Shown one piece after another: positions 47,619-55,521 of a DNA stretch of 64,000 nucleotides. Source of the stretch: Frondihabitans sucicola (GTDB lineage: Bacteria; Actinomycetota; Actinomycetes; Actinomycetales; Microbacteriaceae). The number at the start of each line of letters is the position of its first letter. Positions within the stretch are counted from its first letter, which is position 1. Both the position numbers and the translations under genes were made by a program. The notes under the pieces are model-generated. The model ran no database searches, was not told where the DNA came from, and was given only the letters and a program-made list of their open reading frames with translations. The stretch covers positions 3,663,042 to 3,727,041 of the forward strand of contig NZ_AP027732.1 in assembly GCF_030296615.1 (NCBI RefSeq), read 5' to 3'.

Positions 47619-48077
47619 TTAGCCTCGTTCGACTTCGGCGCGAATCTCACGAACGACTTGATTGACCGCGAGCTGCGTCTCGATCGCGTCCTTAATATAG
47701 GCCGGATTGTCGGGAGACTCGGGGGCGTCGAGTTTGGCCTGTAGGCCCGCGTCGTCGTGGGCAATGCGTCGATCCCACTGCCGCGGGAGTCGGTCTCGAC
47801 CAATCAGGCCGATAAGTGTGAGGGCCTCTGCGCCGAGGCGTTTGCTCTCGGCCGGGTCGGTGCTACCTCCCCGGTTATTGTTCTCCAGCAGCCCGGCAAG
47901 AGCGTCCAGCTCGAACATGAGGCGCGCCTGACTCAGTGCGGAAGCCCGATCCTTGACGGCAATGTCGCGGCTGTTCTTGCGCTCGCGGCGCGAGACCTCC
48001 AGAGCCACAATCGACGCCCCGACGGCTACGACGACGGCTATGGCCTGAATCCAGAGAGTGACGTCTTGATTAGTCAT
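47619..48077 (-). CDS. Hypothetical membrane-anchored protein (satellite cargo)
   Basis: 152 residues. One N-terminal helix (WIQAIAVVVAVGASIVAL) is followed by a charged, probably helical cytoplasmic part (SRRERKNSRDIAVKDRASAL...). Not assigned to a family. Its start lies back to back with a second membrane-protein gene, and both sit in the accessory zone next to attL where satellites commonly keep phage-interference genes. That role is inferred only from position. Confidence 0.6.
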   Translation of the reverse strand: MTNQDVTLWIQAIAVVVAVGASIVALEVSRRERKNSRDIAVKDRASALSQARLMFELDALAGLLENNNRGGSTDPAESKRLGAEALTLIGLIGRDRLPRQWDRRIAHDDAGLQAKLDAPESPDNPAYIKDAIETQLAVNQVVREIRAEVERG

Positions 48078-48132
48078 GGGCACACCCTATGAGATGCCAG
48101 CGCGGCGAGCGTCGAACTGTCATTATCGGCTA

Positions 48133-48546
48133 GTGGCCTTCCAGTTCATCCTCATTGCCCTTGCGACCGGGGGTCTAGTTCTTCCCGTTACGGGTGCCGT
48201 GCGCGCCTACCATTCTGGCCGGAGAGCCATTAAGAAAGCTCGCCACGACTCTGAGCGTATCGCCGCGATCCGAGAGAGTTGGGCGAATGAGCAAGGGCAA
48301 GAGCGTGCCCGCCTCGGCCAGGATTACGACGGCGAGGTCGTGAATGAAAAATATGCTCGGCTCTTCTTGGCGGAGGAGTTGGTAGTACCGAATTGGGACT
48401 ATTCGTCTCGCAACGCGGCGGGCGACCTCACGATTGTCCGCGTGCTGGAACTGATCGTCGAGTCGAATCTGAGCAACGTCGGTCTCATCTTCCTCGGGGC
48501 AGTCTGCTCATATGTGGCGACCCTCCTCGCGATTCTCTACTCATGA
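48133..48546 (+). CDS. Hypothetical membrane protein (satellite cargo)
   Basis: 137 residues from GTG 48133; an ATG at 48076 would overlap the divergent gene. There is an N-terminal helix (FQFILIALATGGLVLPVTGAV), a charged central part (IAAIRESWANEQGQERARLG) and a C-terminal helix (NVGLIFLGAVCSYVATLLAIL). No family recognised. Divergent from the other membrane protein, it may work with it. Confidence 0.55.
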   Translation: MAFQFILIALATGGLVLPVTGAVRAYHSGRRAIKKARHDSERIAAIRESWANEQGQERARLGQDYDGEVVNEKYARLFLAEELVVPNWDYSSRNAAGDLTIVRVLELIVESNLSNVGLIFLGAVCSYVATLLAILYS

Positions 48547-48585
48547 ACGCCGACAACGTGTCAGTCGGGGAGTTCTTCTCTAGGG

Positions 48586-49167
48586 TCAGACGCCCTCGCC
48601 GTGAGTGGCCGCGTCAATGACGACCGTGAGCAGTTCGTATGCCTCATCGAGTGCCGCCGAGAGCGTGCGGAAGTCGAGAGTGATGCTCGGGACCGTGAGT
48701 ACCCCGGCGTAGCGGAATCCAGTGCCGCCGTTATCGAGGGCAGCGAGTAACTTCAGGGTCTCGGCGACGGGCTCGGGGATGACCTCCAGCCTCAAGGCAG
48801 CGATGTGCTCGTCGTGCTCTGCGATTAGGCCCGCCATGTTGTGGCCCAGCTTGAACTGGAGACGCTTGTCGACGGTCTTACGCCAGAGTCTCTCGTCGGT
48901 CTCGCCCTGCTCGCGTCGCAACGTTGCGAGGTCTCGAATGTTTGCCTTGATCTGGATTTCGATCGCTTGTCGCCACACGAACAGAAACGGCAGGAGCATG
49001 ACGTCGTCCCATGGTTCGTCGTTGAAGGAGGCTTCGAGGCGATGGGCAGCATCGGCGTAGCCGGTACCTACGAGCCGTTCGCTCGTCCAATGCTCGCGGT
49101 ACTGGATTTGGTTCGCGAGGCCAGCGTTCGCGTGCGCGGTGAAGAGTGTCTCGTCGGGTTTGCTCAC
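48586..49167 (-). CDS. Hypothetical helical protein (satellite cargo)
   Basis: 193 residues, mostly helical, soluble. A central segment (LPFLFVWRQAIEIQIKANIR, then LQFKLGHNMAGLIAEHDEHI) resembles the layout of HEPN-like proteins, but no decisive RX4-6H motif is present. It is convergent with the membrane-protein gene by 40 bp. A defence role is possible from its position in the element, not from sequence. Confidence 0.6.
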   Translation of the reverse strand: MSKPDETLFTAHANAGLANQIQYREHWTSERLVGTGYADAAHRLEASFNDEPWDDVMLLPFLFVWRQAIEIQIKANIRDLATLRREQGETDERLWRKTVDKRLQFKLGHNMAGLIAEHDEHIAALRLEVIPEPVAETLKLLAALDNGGTGFRYAGVLTVPSITLDFRTLSAALDEAYELLTVVIDAATHGEGV

Positions 49168-49269
49168 GTCCCAATGATGTCTCTCAGTACGCCGAAACGC
49201 GTAGCAAACACGTTCGGGCTGAAATAGCTATCCATCGGACGACCGCGGCCGACGCGATAGCGTCGGGTC

Positions 49270-49536
49270 ATGGTCCTGACTGATTCGCTCGTCGCCCAGC
49301 TCAGCGTCGAGGCGCGCGTAACGTGTGATCCGACGGGCCGTGATGGAGTCGTTGCGGTTGCAGGCGATGTGCATGTCGGGACTTTGGCGGCGATCGTGTT
49401 GGACCACGCGGCCGAGGTGGTTATGGCGGCTCGGTACTTGGGCACGGTGGCCGCGCCGGGTCGTGCTGCGACACCGCACGAAATCGCGGCGGAGTTGCGT
49501 CGTCAGGCCGACGTCTACCGCGTCGGCATTGAATGA
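49270..49536 (+). CDS. Hypothetical small protein (satellite cargo)
   Basis: 88 residues (VLDHAAEVVMAARYLGTVA, ATPHEIAAELRRQADVYRVG). Composition is protein-like and the frame is preceded by a divergent promoter space. No family recognised. Confidence 0.5.
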   Translation: MVLTDSLVAQLSVEARVTCDPTGRDGVVAVAGDVHVGTLAAIVLDHAAEVVMAARYLGTVAAPGRAATPHEIAAELRRQADVYRVGIE

Positions 49537-49552
49537 GTCGGTTTGGTGCCCG

Positions 49553-50167
49553 TTAGCGGGTGGCGATAGCGGCTGTCAGGGCGCTGAGTTCTGCGAGGAA
49601 CGTGGCACGGGCGTCGACTTCCCAGCGGAGAGCCGTGGCGAGGCTTGTGCGCCACTCTGCGAGGTCGGTAGAGGTGCTGTTGAGGTAGCGGTCGAGGTCA
49701 GCGTGGACGCGGGCGACGTGGGCCTCGACGGTGGCGGCGAAGACGTGCCGCCCGCTGGTGTCGATGACGACGGCCCGCCCGCTGACGGTGACGGTGGTGT
49801 CGAATCCGCCGATGTAGTGCAGCGAGGGGCGGCTCGTGAGCAGGCCCGGCGATCCGGTGAAGGGCACGGTCGTGAGGACGCGCATGCCGGGCACGGGTGT
49901 GCTGCGGCGCTCGCCCGGCGACGGGTTAGCGAGGCGTTCGACGACGGTGGCCTCATCAGCTCTCGTCGTCGTCGACTCCCAATCGAAGACGGGCACGACA
50001 AGGCCCGCCTGCGCGGCGAGGTCGGCGGCGGGGTCGCGTGGCGTGCCGTCCTCTAGCGGTGCCCACGCTCGGGCGGGCAGGTTCGCGGCGGAGGTGAGAA
50101 GCTTGCCGGTGGTGTCGTCCAGGACGTGGGCGAGGGGCGGGCCAGTGAAGAGGCGGCGAGGGCTCAT
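49553..50167 (-). CDS. Hypothetical phage-type protein
   Basis: 204 residues, soluble, with no recognised domain (VFDWESTTTRADEATVVERL; a C-terminal helical part WRTSLATALRWEVDARATFL). It follows the zinc-ribbon gene by 10 bp on the same strand and lies downstream of the capsid gene, so a late structural or packaging role is possible. Confidence 0.55.
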   Translation of the reverse strand: MSPRRLFTGPPLAHVLDDTTGKLLTSAANLPARAWAPLEDGTPRDPAADLAAQAGLVVPVFDWESTTTRADEATVVERLANPSPGERRSTPVPGMRVLTTVPFTGSPGLLTSRPSLHYIGGFDTTVTVSGRAVVIDTSGRHVFAATVEAHVARVHADLDRYLNSTSTDLAEWRTSLATALRWEVDARATFLAELSALTAAIATR

Positions 50168-50177
50168 GAGGGGCCTT

Positions 50178-50429
50178 TCAGAGCGGATCGGTGGGCGGCG
50201 TGATTCGTTTGCGGAGCGCTATCAGGGCAGCTCTGGCCCGGTCGCGCTCCGCGACCGTCCAGGACGTGCTCCAGTCGCGCTCTTGGCGCTCCGCCCTGGC
50301 AACGGCGGAGACGGCACGACGGAGGCTCAATTCCGCTGTCTTGCGGCAACGCGTGGAGCAGTAGCGGCGGGGCCGGCCGATTCGAGCGGCCGTCTGGATC
50401 GGGGTGTTGCAAGTCAGGCAGATGGTCAT
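50178..50429 (-). CDS. Small zinc-ribbon protein
   Basis: 83 residues. Cysteines in CLTCNTPI and RYCSTRCRKTAE form a likely C-x2-C...C-x3-C zinc site. Such small DNA-binding proteins are common in actinophages and satellites. GGGGAGAA lies directly before the ATG, and TATACAT (minus strand, around 50491-50497) upstream may be its -10 box. Confidence 0.65.
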   Translation of the reverse strand: MTICLTCNTPIQTAARIGRPRRYCSTRCRKTAELSLRRAVSAVARAERQERDWSTSWTVAERDRARAALIALRKRITPPTDPL

Positions 50430-50853
50430 TTCTCCCCTGTTTCAAGTCCCAGACTCTCGCGCGGAGAGAGATGCAGACCGCGCAGCGATCTATGTATAGG
50501 TACCGGGGGCGGGTGGGGCGGCCCCGTGCGTGGTTCCCGTGGTGGTCCTGGCCTTGCTGTGGTCGGCGTGTAGCTGTGTGCGGTTCGACGATGCCCGCCC
50601 GCGGGTGTCAGGGCGGGTTCCTGTCGCCTGTGTGAGGCGGTGGTGACCTCGGCGCTGGGGTCGGTCGTGGTGTGGGTGACCGGGTATCCGCTGACCAACG
50701 ACTAAGTGAGGGCGGATACCCGGTCCGAGTGTCCGTCACCCTGGGACCGGAAGGCTCCCGTGGTGACGGACGGCGGGTGTCGTTCACATCCCACCCAGGA
50801 TGTGAGACCGACTTGCGGCTGACCAGGCCACCCGCGGTTTGGTGCAGGGGTGG
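50430..50853. other. Gene-free region with stacked hairpins
   Basis: No convincing gene. Stems are GACCGGGTATCCGC with its complement (50678-50691/50712-50725), GTCCGTCACC/GGTGACGGAC (50731-50740/50762-50771) and TCACATCC/GGATGTGA (50784-50791/50798-50805). A fourth stem, GCGGCT/AGCCGC around 50814-50860, runs into the capsid gene end. It may be a terminator cluster, structured RNA or packaging site. Confidence 0.7.
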
Positions 50854-51696
50854 TTAGCCGCCTGCCTTGATCTTGATAATCGCCTCGGGCTGGGGGAAGC
50901 CGAAGCCGACGCGGGCGACGCCGCGGATGGCGACGCGGTCGGAGGTGAAGAGTACGGAACTGTCGATCGTGATCGAGGTGTCCTCACGCAGGATCGTGAA
51001 GGCGCGCGACTTGGGGATGCCCCACGCGGTACCAGGGAGGACGAACGGCGACACGATGTAGGGCACGCCGTGGATGGTTCGGAGGGTGCCGTTGTTGGCC
51101 GTAGGCGACAGGAGAGGCTGGTTGGACCCGTCCGACGACTTCATCTTGGCCAGGGCGGTACCGGTCTGCGGGTCGACCACGAACACGTCGATGGCGACGC
51201 CGAGGCCGTCCGCGATGGACATGGCGTCCACGTACGGGTCAAGGCTCGCTGTCGGGTCGGCCACGAGGATCGAGTGAGCGGCGGACTCCAGGCCTCCCTG
51301 CTGCACGGGGCTGTCGACGGGTGCCGCTCCGAAGAACGCGAGGTCGATCTTCCGGGCGATGTCGCGGCCGATGCCGTCACCGACGGCTTGGAGAGCCTGC
51401 GGGTCGGAGTCGTTGGCCAGCTCGTTGCTCGTGCTCGACAGGGCTGCGATTTTGGTGGGGGTGACGATGACCTCACCACCGGTGGCCTCGCTGAGCGGAA
51501 TCTCCTGCGACTCAGCGACCCACGCGGCGGACGGGTCCTGGGTGATCTTGGGGATGCGGTAGGTAACGCCCTTGGTGGTGACGACCGTCGTTACGGCGAA
51601 GGCCTTGGACTCGGCAGTGATCGGCTCGATGAGCAGCTCACCGGTCTCGTTGATGCCGATGAAGGACTTGAGACCGGCGTTGTTGTTGAAAGGCAA
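50854..51696 (-). CDS. HK97-type phage major capsid protein
   Basis: 280 residues. The pattern VTTKGVTYRIPK, AAWVAESQEIPLSEATGGEV (shortened) and TPTKIAALSSTSNELANDSD matches the HK97-fold capsid family N-arm and spine helix. The C-terminal part has the expected VPYIVSPFVLPG and RVAIRGVARVGFG strands. TTG at 51696 has GGAG upstream and gives MPFNNNAGLKSF; an ATG at 51750 would add a poor extension. It is the only clear structural phage gene in the element. Confidence 0.88.
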   Translation of the reverse strand: MPFNNNAGLKSFIGINETGELLIEPITAESKAFAVTTVVTTKGVTYRIPKITQDPSAAWVAESQEIPLSEATGGEVIVTPTKIAALSSTSNELANDSDPQALQAVGDGIGRDIARKIDLAFFGAAPVDSPVQQGGLESAAHSILVADPTASLDPYVDAMSIADGLGVAIDVFVVDPQTGTALAKMKSSDGSNQPLLSPTANNGTLRTIHGVPYIVSPFVLPGTAWGIPKSRAFTILREDTSITIDSSVLFTSDRVAIRGVARVGFGFPQPEAIIKIKAGG

Positions 51697-51872
51697 TGGG
51701 AACTCCAGGAGAGGGGTGAGGGATGTGGGGGTGTGCTCCGCGCGGCGCATGCTGCGGCGGGTGGCCCTCAGGGCCTCTCTGCTGGCGGTCGTCGAGTCAC
51801 AGACTCAAGACGATCGGGCGTCCCGAGATTAACACACGGGACGCCCGAAAGGGTTGCTACGAGGGTGCTCGA

Positions 51873-52418
51873 CTACGGCTGTCGGGGATTCAGTGCGTTG
51901 CCCCAGGTGGGCGCACCCGTAGCCATGTTGGCCAGGCCGCCGCGCGGTGCCATCGAGGCCGTCGCTTGCGCGGCCGACATGCCCGTGTATCGGGCGGGCT
52001 TGAGAAGGTAGTCGCGGTCTTCGGTCCCAGCGTCGATAAAGTCGGCCAGGGCCGTCTTGTCGAGGTTGCCTTCGTCGTCGTAGAACTGGTCGGGCGTGCC
52101 CTTGAGGAACTCCCACAGGTCGGCGGTCTTGTTGAGCCGCTTGGGGGCGGAGCCGTCCCCTCGGAGGTCGGTCTCCGAGTCGAGGAGGTTCTCGACGAGC
52201 TGGCGTCGGTCGTTGCTCCGCTGCGCCAGGAGGCTGTCGCGCTCGGCCTCGACATCGCGGAGCTGTGTGCGGCGCGCTGCGGCCTCGGCGTTCGGGTTCT
52301 TCTGGCGTCGTTCTTTCTCGGGGGTCTCGTCCGGCTCCGGGACTGTGGTAGCCGCTGCGGTGCCCTCGGGCTCCGTGTCGTCGACTCCGGGCTGAGGGGT
52401 GGGTGTGGCGGTGGTCAT
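51873..52418 (-). CDS. Putative scaffold-like phage protein
   Basis: 181 residues. An acidic, Thr/Pro-rich N-terminus is followed by a charged coiled-coil-like segment (AAARRTQLRDVEAERDSLLA) and a Gly/Ala-rich C-terminus. This layout and the position directly before the capsid gene suit a scaffolding protein. ATG 52418 has GGAAG upstream; ATG 52430 is the alternative. Confidence 0.6.
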   Translation of the reverse strand: MTTATPTPQPGVDDTEPEGTAAATTVPEPDETPEKERRQKNPNAEAAARRTQLRDVEAERDSLLAQRSNDRRQLVENLLDSETDLRGDGSAPKRLNKTADLWEFLKGTPDQFYDDEGNLDKTALADFIDAGTEDRDYLLKPARYTGMSAAQATASMAPRGGLANMATGAPTWGNALNPRQP

Positions 52419-52533
52419 GGTGTCTTCCATTTCAAGTCTGGGGTGATGTGCCGCGCTCGGGCGGCTGTTCGGGCGAACGTCGGGCGAAATATTTTTCCCG
52501 CTGAGATGTCTTCCGGGGAGCTGGTAAATCAGG

Positions 52534-52827
52534 TCATGCGGCGGGCGGGGCGAGGGTCAGGTCGCACGTGGGGCACGTGTCCCGGCCCTCTGCCTCGACG
52601 ACGGGGTGGAGCGGGAATCCGCAGGATACGCAGACAGTCCACTCGTAGGGGTCTGCGAGGAGGTCGGCGCGCCAGGCTGACACGCAGTAGGCGCACACAC
52701 CCAGACGGTCTGTCGTCTGCCCGCGGTGCTCCAGGCAAGAGACCGCTGGTCGGTCGTCGTCCAGTGAGAGCACCCACCGGTAGGGGCGACCGGGCTCCCG
52801 CGTTGGCCAGTCGAGGAGAGCGCCCAT
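52534..52827 (-). CDS. Zinc-ribbon protein (satellite)
   Basis: 97 residues with three cysteine pairs (CAYC, CVSCG, CPTC), probably two zinc sites. The ATG overlaps the stop of the replication-type gene (ATGA). Function unknown; may bind DNA. Confidence 0.65.
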   Translation of the reverse strand: MGALLDWPTREPGRPYRWVLSLDDDRPAVSCLEHRGQTTDRLGVCAYCVSAWRADLLADPYEWTVCVSCGFPLHPVVEAEGRDTCPTCDLTLAPPAA

Positions 52828-53422
52828 CAAGCGGTCCGCCTCAACTGCACTTTGTTGCCGACCTTCTCCACGTGCCTCTCCACCACGGGAACGAGCCCGT
52901 CGGGGTCGGCTACACGGACTGTCCCTCGCGGCGCATCCGGGGGTGCCGTGTCTGCTCCCCGCTCTGGAGAAACCTCCTTCGTAAAGGCTTGACCTGGCCT
53001 GTCCCTTTCGGTTGGCGAATCGCTTGCCGACTCGCTTACCGATTTGCTTTCCTTGCGGCCAGGCGATTCGGTTAGCGATTCGCTTGCGATGTCCTGCGCC
53101 TGCTCGCGGGGCGGTCGTCCCCCTTCTTGCCGTTGCGGGTGTTCGCGCGCTGTTGTTTGAGGACGTCCTCCTTGAGGCGCTGGTAGGTGGCGTGGTGGAC
53201 GACCGCATACGTGTCGCCGTCGTCCTCCCACCAACCCGCTTCGAGCAGTTCCTCGACGGCCTCGGGACGTTTAGCGAACCGGGCCACGTCCTCTTTGGGG
53301 ATCACCATGTCGAGGAGTTTGCGGTTGGACCAGATGAGAGCCTCGGTGTGGAGTCGGAAGGCGGCATCGGACAACGACCAGTTGTCGTCTCCGAAGTCGT
53401 CAGAAAGCTTGGTCCAGGTCAC
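52827..53422 (-). CDS. Phage-type replication/DNA-binding protein (frameshifted)
   Basis: 198 residues when repaired. It starts VTWTKLSDDFGDDNWSLSD, like winged-helix replication proteins of actinophages and integrative elements, followed by LWSNRK-type and EAGWWEDDGDTYAVVHH segments. The break is at GGGG 53108-53111; one added base joins KGDDRPR to EQAQDIASES. GTG at 53422 is backed by GGAGGGGGAG. The Ser/Glu-rich tail may be a linker. Confidence 0.65.
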
Positions 53423-53570
53423 GAACTCCCCCTCCACGGCGACGACGTGCCACGCGCCGCCGGACAGGCCGGGGTGTGACCTCGGCGCGCTGGGCCTGCT
53501 CGCAGTCGTCACAGCGGGGCGGGTAAAGCTCGCCCACATGCTCTTCACAGCGCGCCTCGGGCTCTGCCAC
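53400..53570 (-). CDS. Small Cys/His protein, possible zinc binder
   Basis: 56 residues from GTG 53570 (ARCEEHVGELYPPRCDDCEQ). CxxH and CxxC suggest a zinc site. It overlaps the upstream stop (TAGTG). If one C were missing in the CCCC near 53470, as elsewhere in this window, it would end at the GTGA of the next gene. Confidence 0.4.
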   Translation of the reverse strand: MAEPEARCEEHVGELYPPRCDDCEQAQRAEVTPRPVRRRVARRRRGGGVRDLDQAF

Positions 53571-54343
53571 TAGCTCCACCCGAGCTTCGGGCGGGCTCCC
53601 GTGCCGTTGCTAAGAGCGCTGCGGTGCTCAACCTCCTGGACGTTCCGCAGGAGTGCCACGGCGAGCAGACGGCCCTCCGACGGGAGAAGGCTCACCACGT
53701 CGTTCCGTGTCTGCATCAGAGTGACGATCGTGTCGGTTTCCGTGGGGTGTCGACACGAGAGGATGTTGACGCTCGACGTGGAGAGCTGCGCGCTGACTCG
53801 ATTGCGTGGGAGGGGCACGGGCTGACGGGTGCTCTCGCCCCGGATGGCCTCGTTCAGTCCACGAACCTGCATGGACTCGTCGAGCATGGCGACTACGAGC
53901 GCTTCGGTCTCGTCTGGGGCCTGATCCTCGGGAGCCTCGGTGTGGGTCCGCCACTCTCCGGAGCCGACGCTGTGCGACTGGACGGACCAGGTTCCGTCGT
54001 CGGCGGTCGTGCCCTCGGTCGAGTGCAGGGGCTCATGTGGGCCCTCGTGGAACCTCGTCCCGCCGATGCAGCCGGGCTTGGAACAGGGTATCGATAGGAC
54101 ACTCGCGGTTGCGCTAGTACTGTCGTGTATTGAGGTCATGACTTCTTCCTGGCAGTTGGAGTTCTGGTCTTCGCCTCCGCGGTGTTCAAGCACCTCGGGG
54201 GCATCCTTGTCTTCGGCCTGTTGGGCATGCTGCGAACCGGCCATGAGCGCCGCCCACGGAGACGTAGCCGTGACGACGTGGCCGCACGTGCATGTGAGCA
54301 CAGCGCCCTCTAAGACCGCGATCTCGTGCTCGTCGCCGCTCAT
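53570..54343 (-). CDS. Hypothetical Cys-rich protein (satellite)
   Basis: 257 residues. The first part has CTCGHVVTATSPWAALMAG, the middle CSKPGCIGGTRFHEGPHEP (Cys/His pairs), and the C-terminal part is helical with LLPSEGRLLAVALLRNVQEV. No family recognised. The ATG overlaps the excisionase-like stop (ATGA). Confidence 0.6.
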   Translation of the reverse strand: MSGDEHEIAVLEGAVLTCTCGHVVTATSPWAALMAGSQHAQQAEDKDAPEVLEHRGGEDQNSNCQEEVMTSIHDSTSATASVLSIPCSKPGCIGGTRFHEGPHEPLHSTEGTTADDGTWSVQSHSVGSGEWRTHTEAPEDQAPDETEALVVAMLDESMQVRGLNEAIRGESTRQPVPLPRNRVSAQLSTSSVNILSCRHPTETDTIVTLMQTRNDVVSLLPSEGRLLAVALLRNVQEVEHRSALSNGTGARPKLGWS

Positions 54344-54573
54344 GCCGAGGCAGCCATCTGCTGAGCGAGCCACTCCAGAACATCGGCCTTCGCGTAGCGA
54401 ACGGCAGTTCCCCCGAGTTTTGTGATGCGCGGGCCTTTGCCCTCGACTGCCCATCGGGCAAGTGTCTGGACGGCGATTCCGGTGTACTCGCTGAGTTGCG
54501 AGCGATCGGGCCAGTCGGGAAGGTCCTCGACGTGGCGGATCGGCGGGCTCTTAGCCCCGGTGACGAGCGTCAT
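54340..54573 (-). CDS. Excisionase-like helix-turn-helix protein
   Basis: 77 residues. The core LSEYTGIAVQTLARWAVEGK, then ITKLGGTAVRYAKADVLEWL, is the MerR-like HTH_17 pattern of Xis/AlpA proteins that direct excision. It is the first gene of the leftward transcript, divergent from the repressor, as in temperate phages. Confidence 0.85.
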   Translation of the reverse strand: MTLVTGAKSPPIRHVEDLPDWPDRSQLSEYTGIAVQTLARWAVEGKGPRITKLGGTAVRYAKADVLEWLAQQMAASA

Positions 54574-54595
54574 ATTTCTCCCTCTGCGGCTGCCT

Positions 54596-54667
54596 CACCG
54601 TGAAGCAGTTGGCCGCAAAAGGAAGCTAGCACACGTTGAGGGAAGTTGTCGCACCGTGATGCAATTG
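54596..54667. promoter_or_regulatory. Repressor operator pair in the divergent promoter region
   Basis: CACCGTGAAGCAGTTG (54596-54611) and CACCGTGATGCAATTG (54652-54667) are direct repeats, 14 of 16 matching, between the excisionase-like and repressor genes. One lies near each start, as expected for a lysis-lysogeny-type switch. Confidence 0.65.
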
Positions 54668-54684
54668 AAAGGTAAGGTGTTCGC

Positions 54685-55521
54685 ATGCCCCGTGAGCCCC
54701 GCGAGTATTCTCAAACCCCTTTGGGCCGTCGACTGGCCGAGTTCCGCATCAGGCGTCGATTTTCCGCCGCGGGCCTAGCGAAGAAAATCGACGATCCAAC
54801 CATCACGCGCGCCGTGATAACGAACATCGAGACTGGACGTAAGGCTGACCCTCCCTTGTCGGAGGTCATGAAGATTTGCGACGCGCTCGGAATCTCACCC
54901 CTTGCGCTCATGATCGACACCTCCTCCCCCTGGGCTCCACTCGATACGCCCGGTTTAAGTACCGGACGGCTTAGGGAGGTAAGCGCCATCGAGTACGCTC
55001 GCGCCGCGACGCTCTACGGTCCGAGCGGGTTTAGAAATGGCGGTTTCAGCAGCGACTTGAGCAGCTTCCTGGAGGCTCTAATCGAGTCGGAAGTTCAGGT
55101 CGAGCGCGCTAAATTCATTTCGAACCTTCTCATGGGTGGCGAACCTCTCGACCAGGAGGCCTCCTATTCAGGCGAGACCGAGGCCTACGAACCGTGGTCG
55201 GTCAGCGCCCCCGATGTGTCCGAAGAAGGCCTTGAGGAAGCACAAGAGACCGTAGTAGCCGCTTACCGCACAGCCCTTGCGGCGCGAGAACAAGACGCTA
55301 GGTGGCCCGGGCAAATGTCGAAGCTCAGTCGACTTTCGCCCCGGTTTGAGCGGCGTCTCGACGAGGTCAGACGCGTGGTCGTCAACATCATCGCCGCCAA
55401 TGCGGAGATCGACTACGGCCAAGATGGTCGGCGCAGTCTCCGAGGACGCTTTGCGACGCCGCCGCTTGACCCCAAAACAGGACTGGCAATCCGACCGGCG
55501 ATTGGAGAGCTGGATGGCTAG
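54685..55521 (+). CDS. XRE-family repressor of the element
   Basis: 278 residues. The N-terminal helix-turn-helix (LGRRLAEFRIRRRFSAAGLA, TRAVITNIETGRKADPPLSE) is followed by a long helical part without protease motifs, so it is not a LexA/CI-type autocleaving repressor. AAAGGTAAGG lies before the ATG. It overlaps the integrase gene by 8 bp and probably holds the leftward operon silent. Confidence 0.85.
   Translation: MPREPREYSQTPLGRRLAEFRIRRRFSAAGLAKKIDDPTITRAVITNIETGRKADPPLSEVMKICDALGISPLALMIDTSSPWAPLDTPGLSTGRLREVSAIEYARAATLYGPSGFRNGGFSSDLSSFLEALIESEVQVERAKFISNLLMGGEPLDQEASYSGETEAYEPWSVSAPDVSEEGLEEAQETVVAAYRTALAAREQDARWPGQMSKLSRLSPRFERRLDEVRRVVVNIIAANAEIDYGQDGRRSLRGRFATPPLDPKTGLAIRPAIGELDG

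Noticed and set aside
46931-47803. A 290-codon minus-strand frame across attL
   Set aside because: It crosses the tRNA remnant, two hairpins and the element border, and has no coherent protein features.
50426-50698. A 90-codon frame before the zinc-ribbon gene
   Set aside because: Thr/Pro/Arg-rich composition without similarity, and it overlaps the hairpin cluster; likely non-coding.
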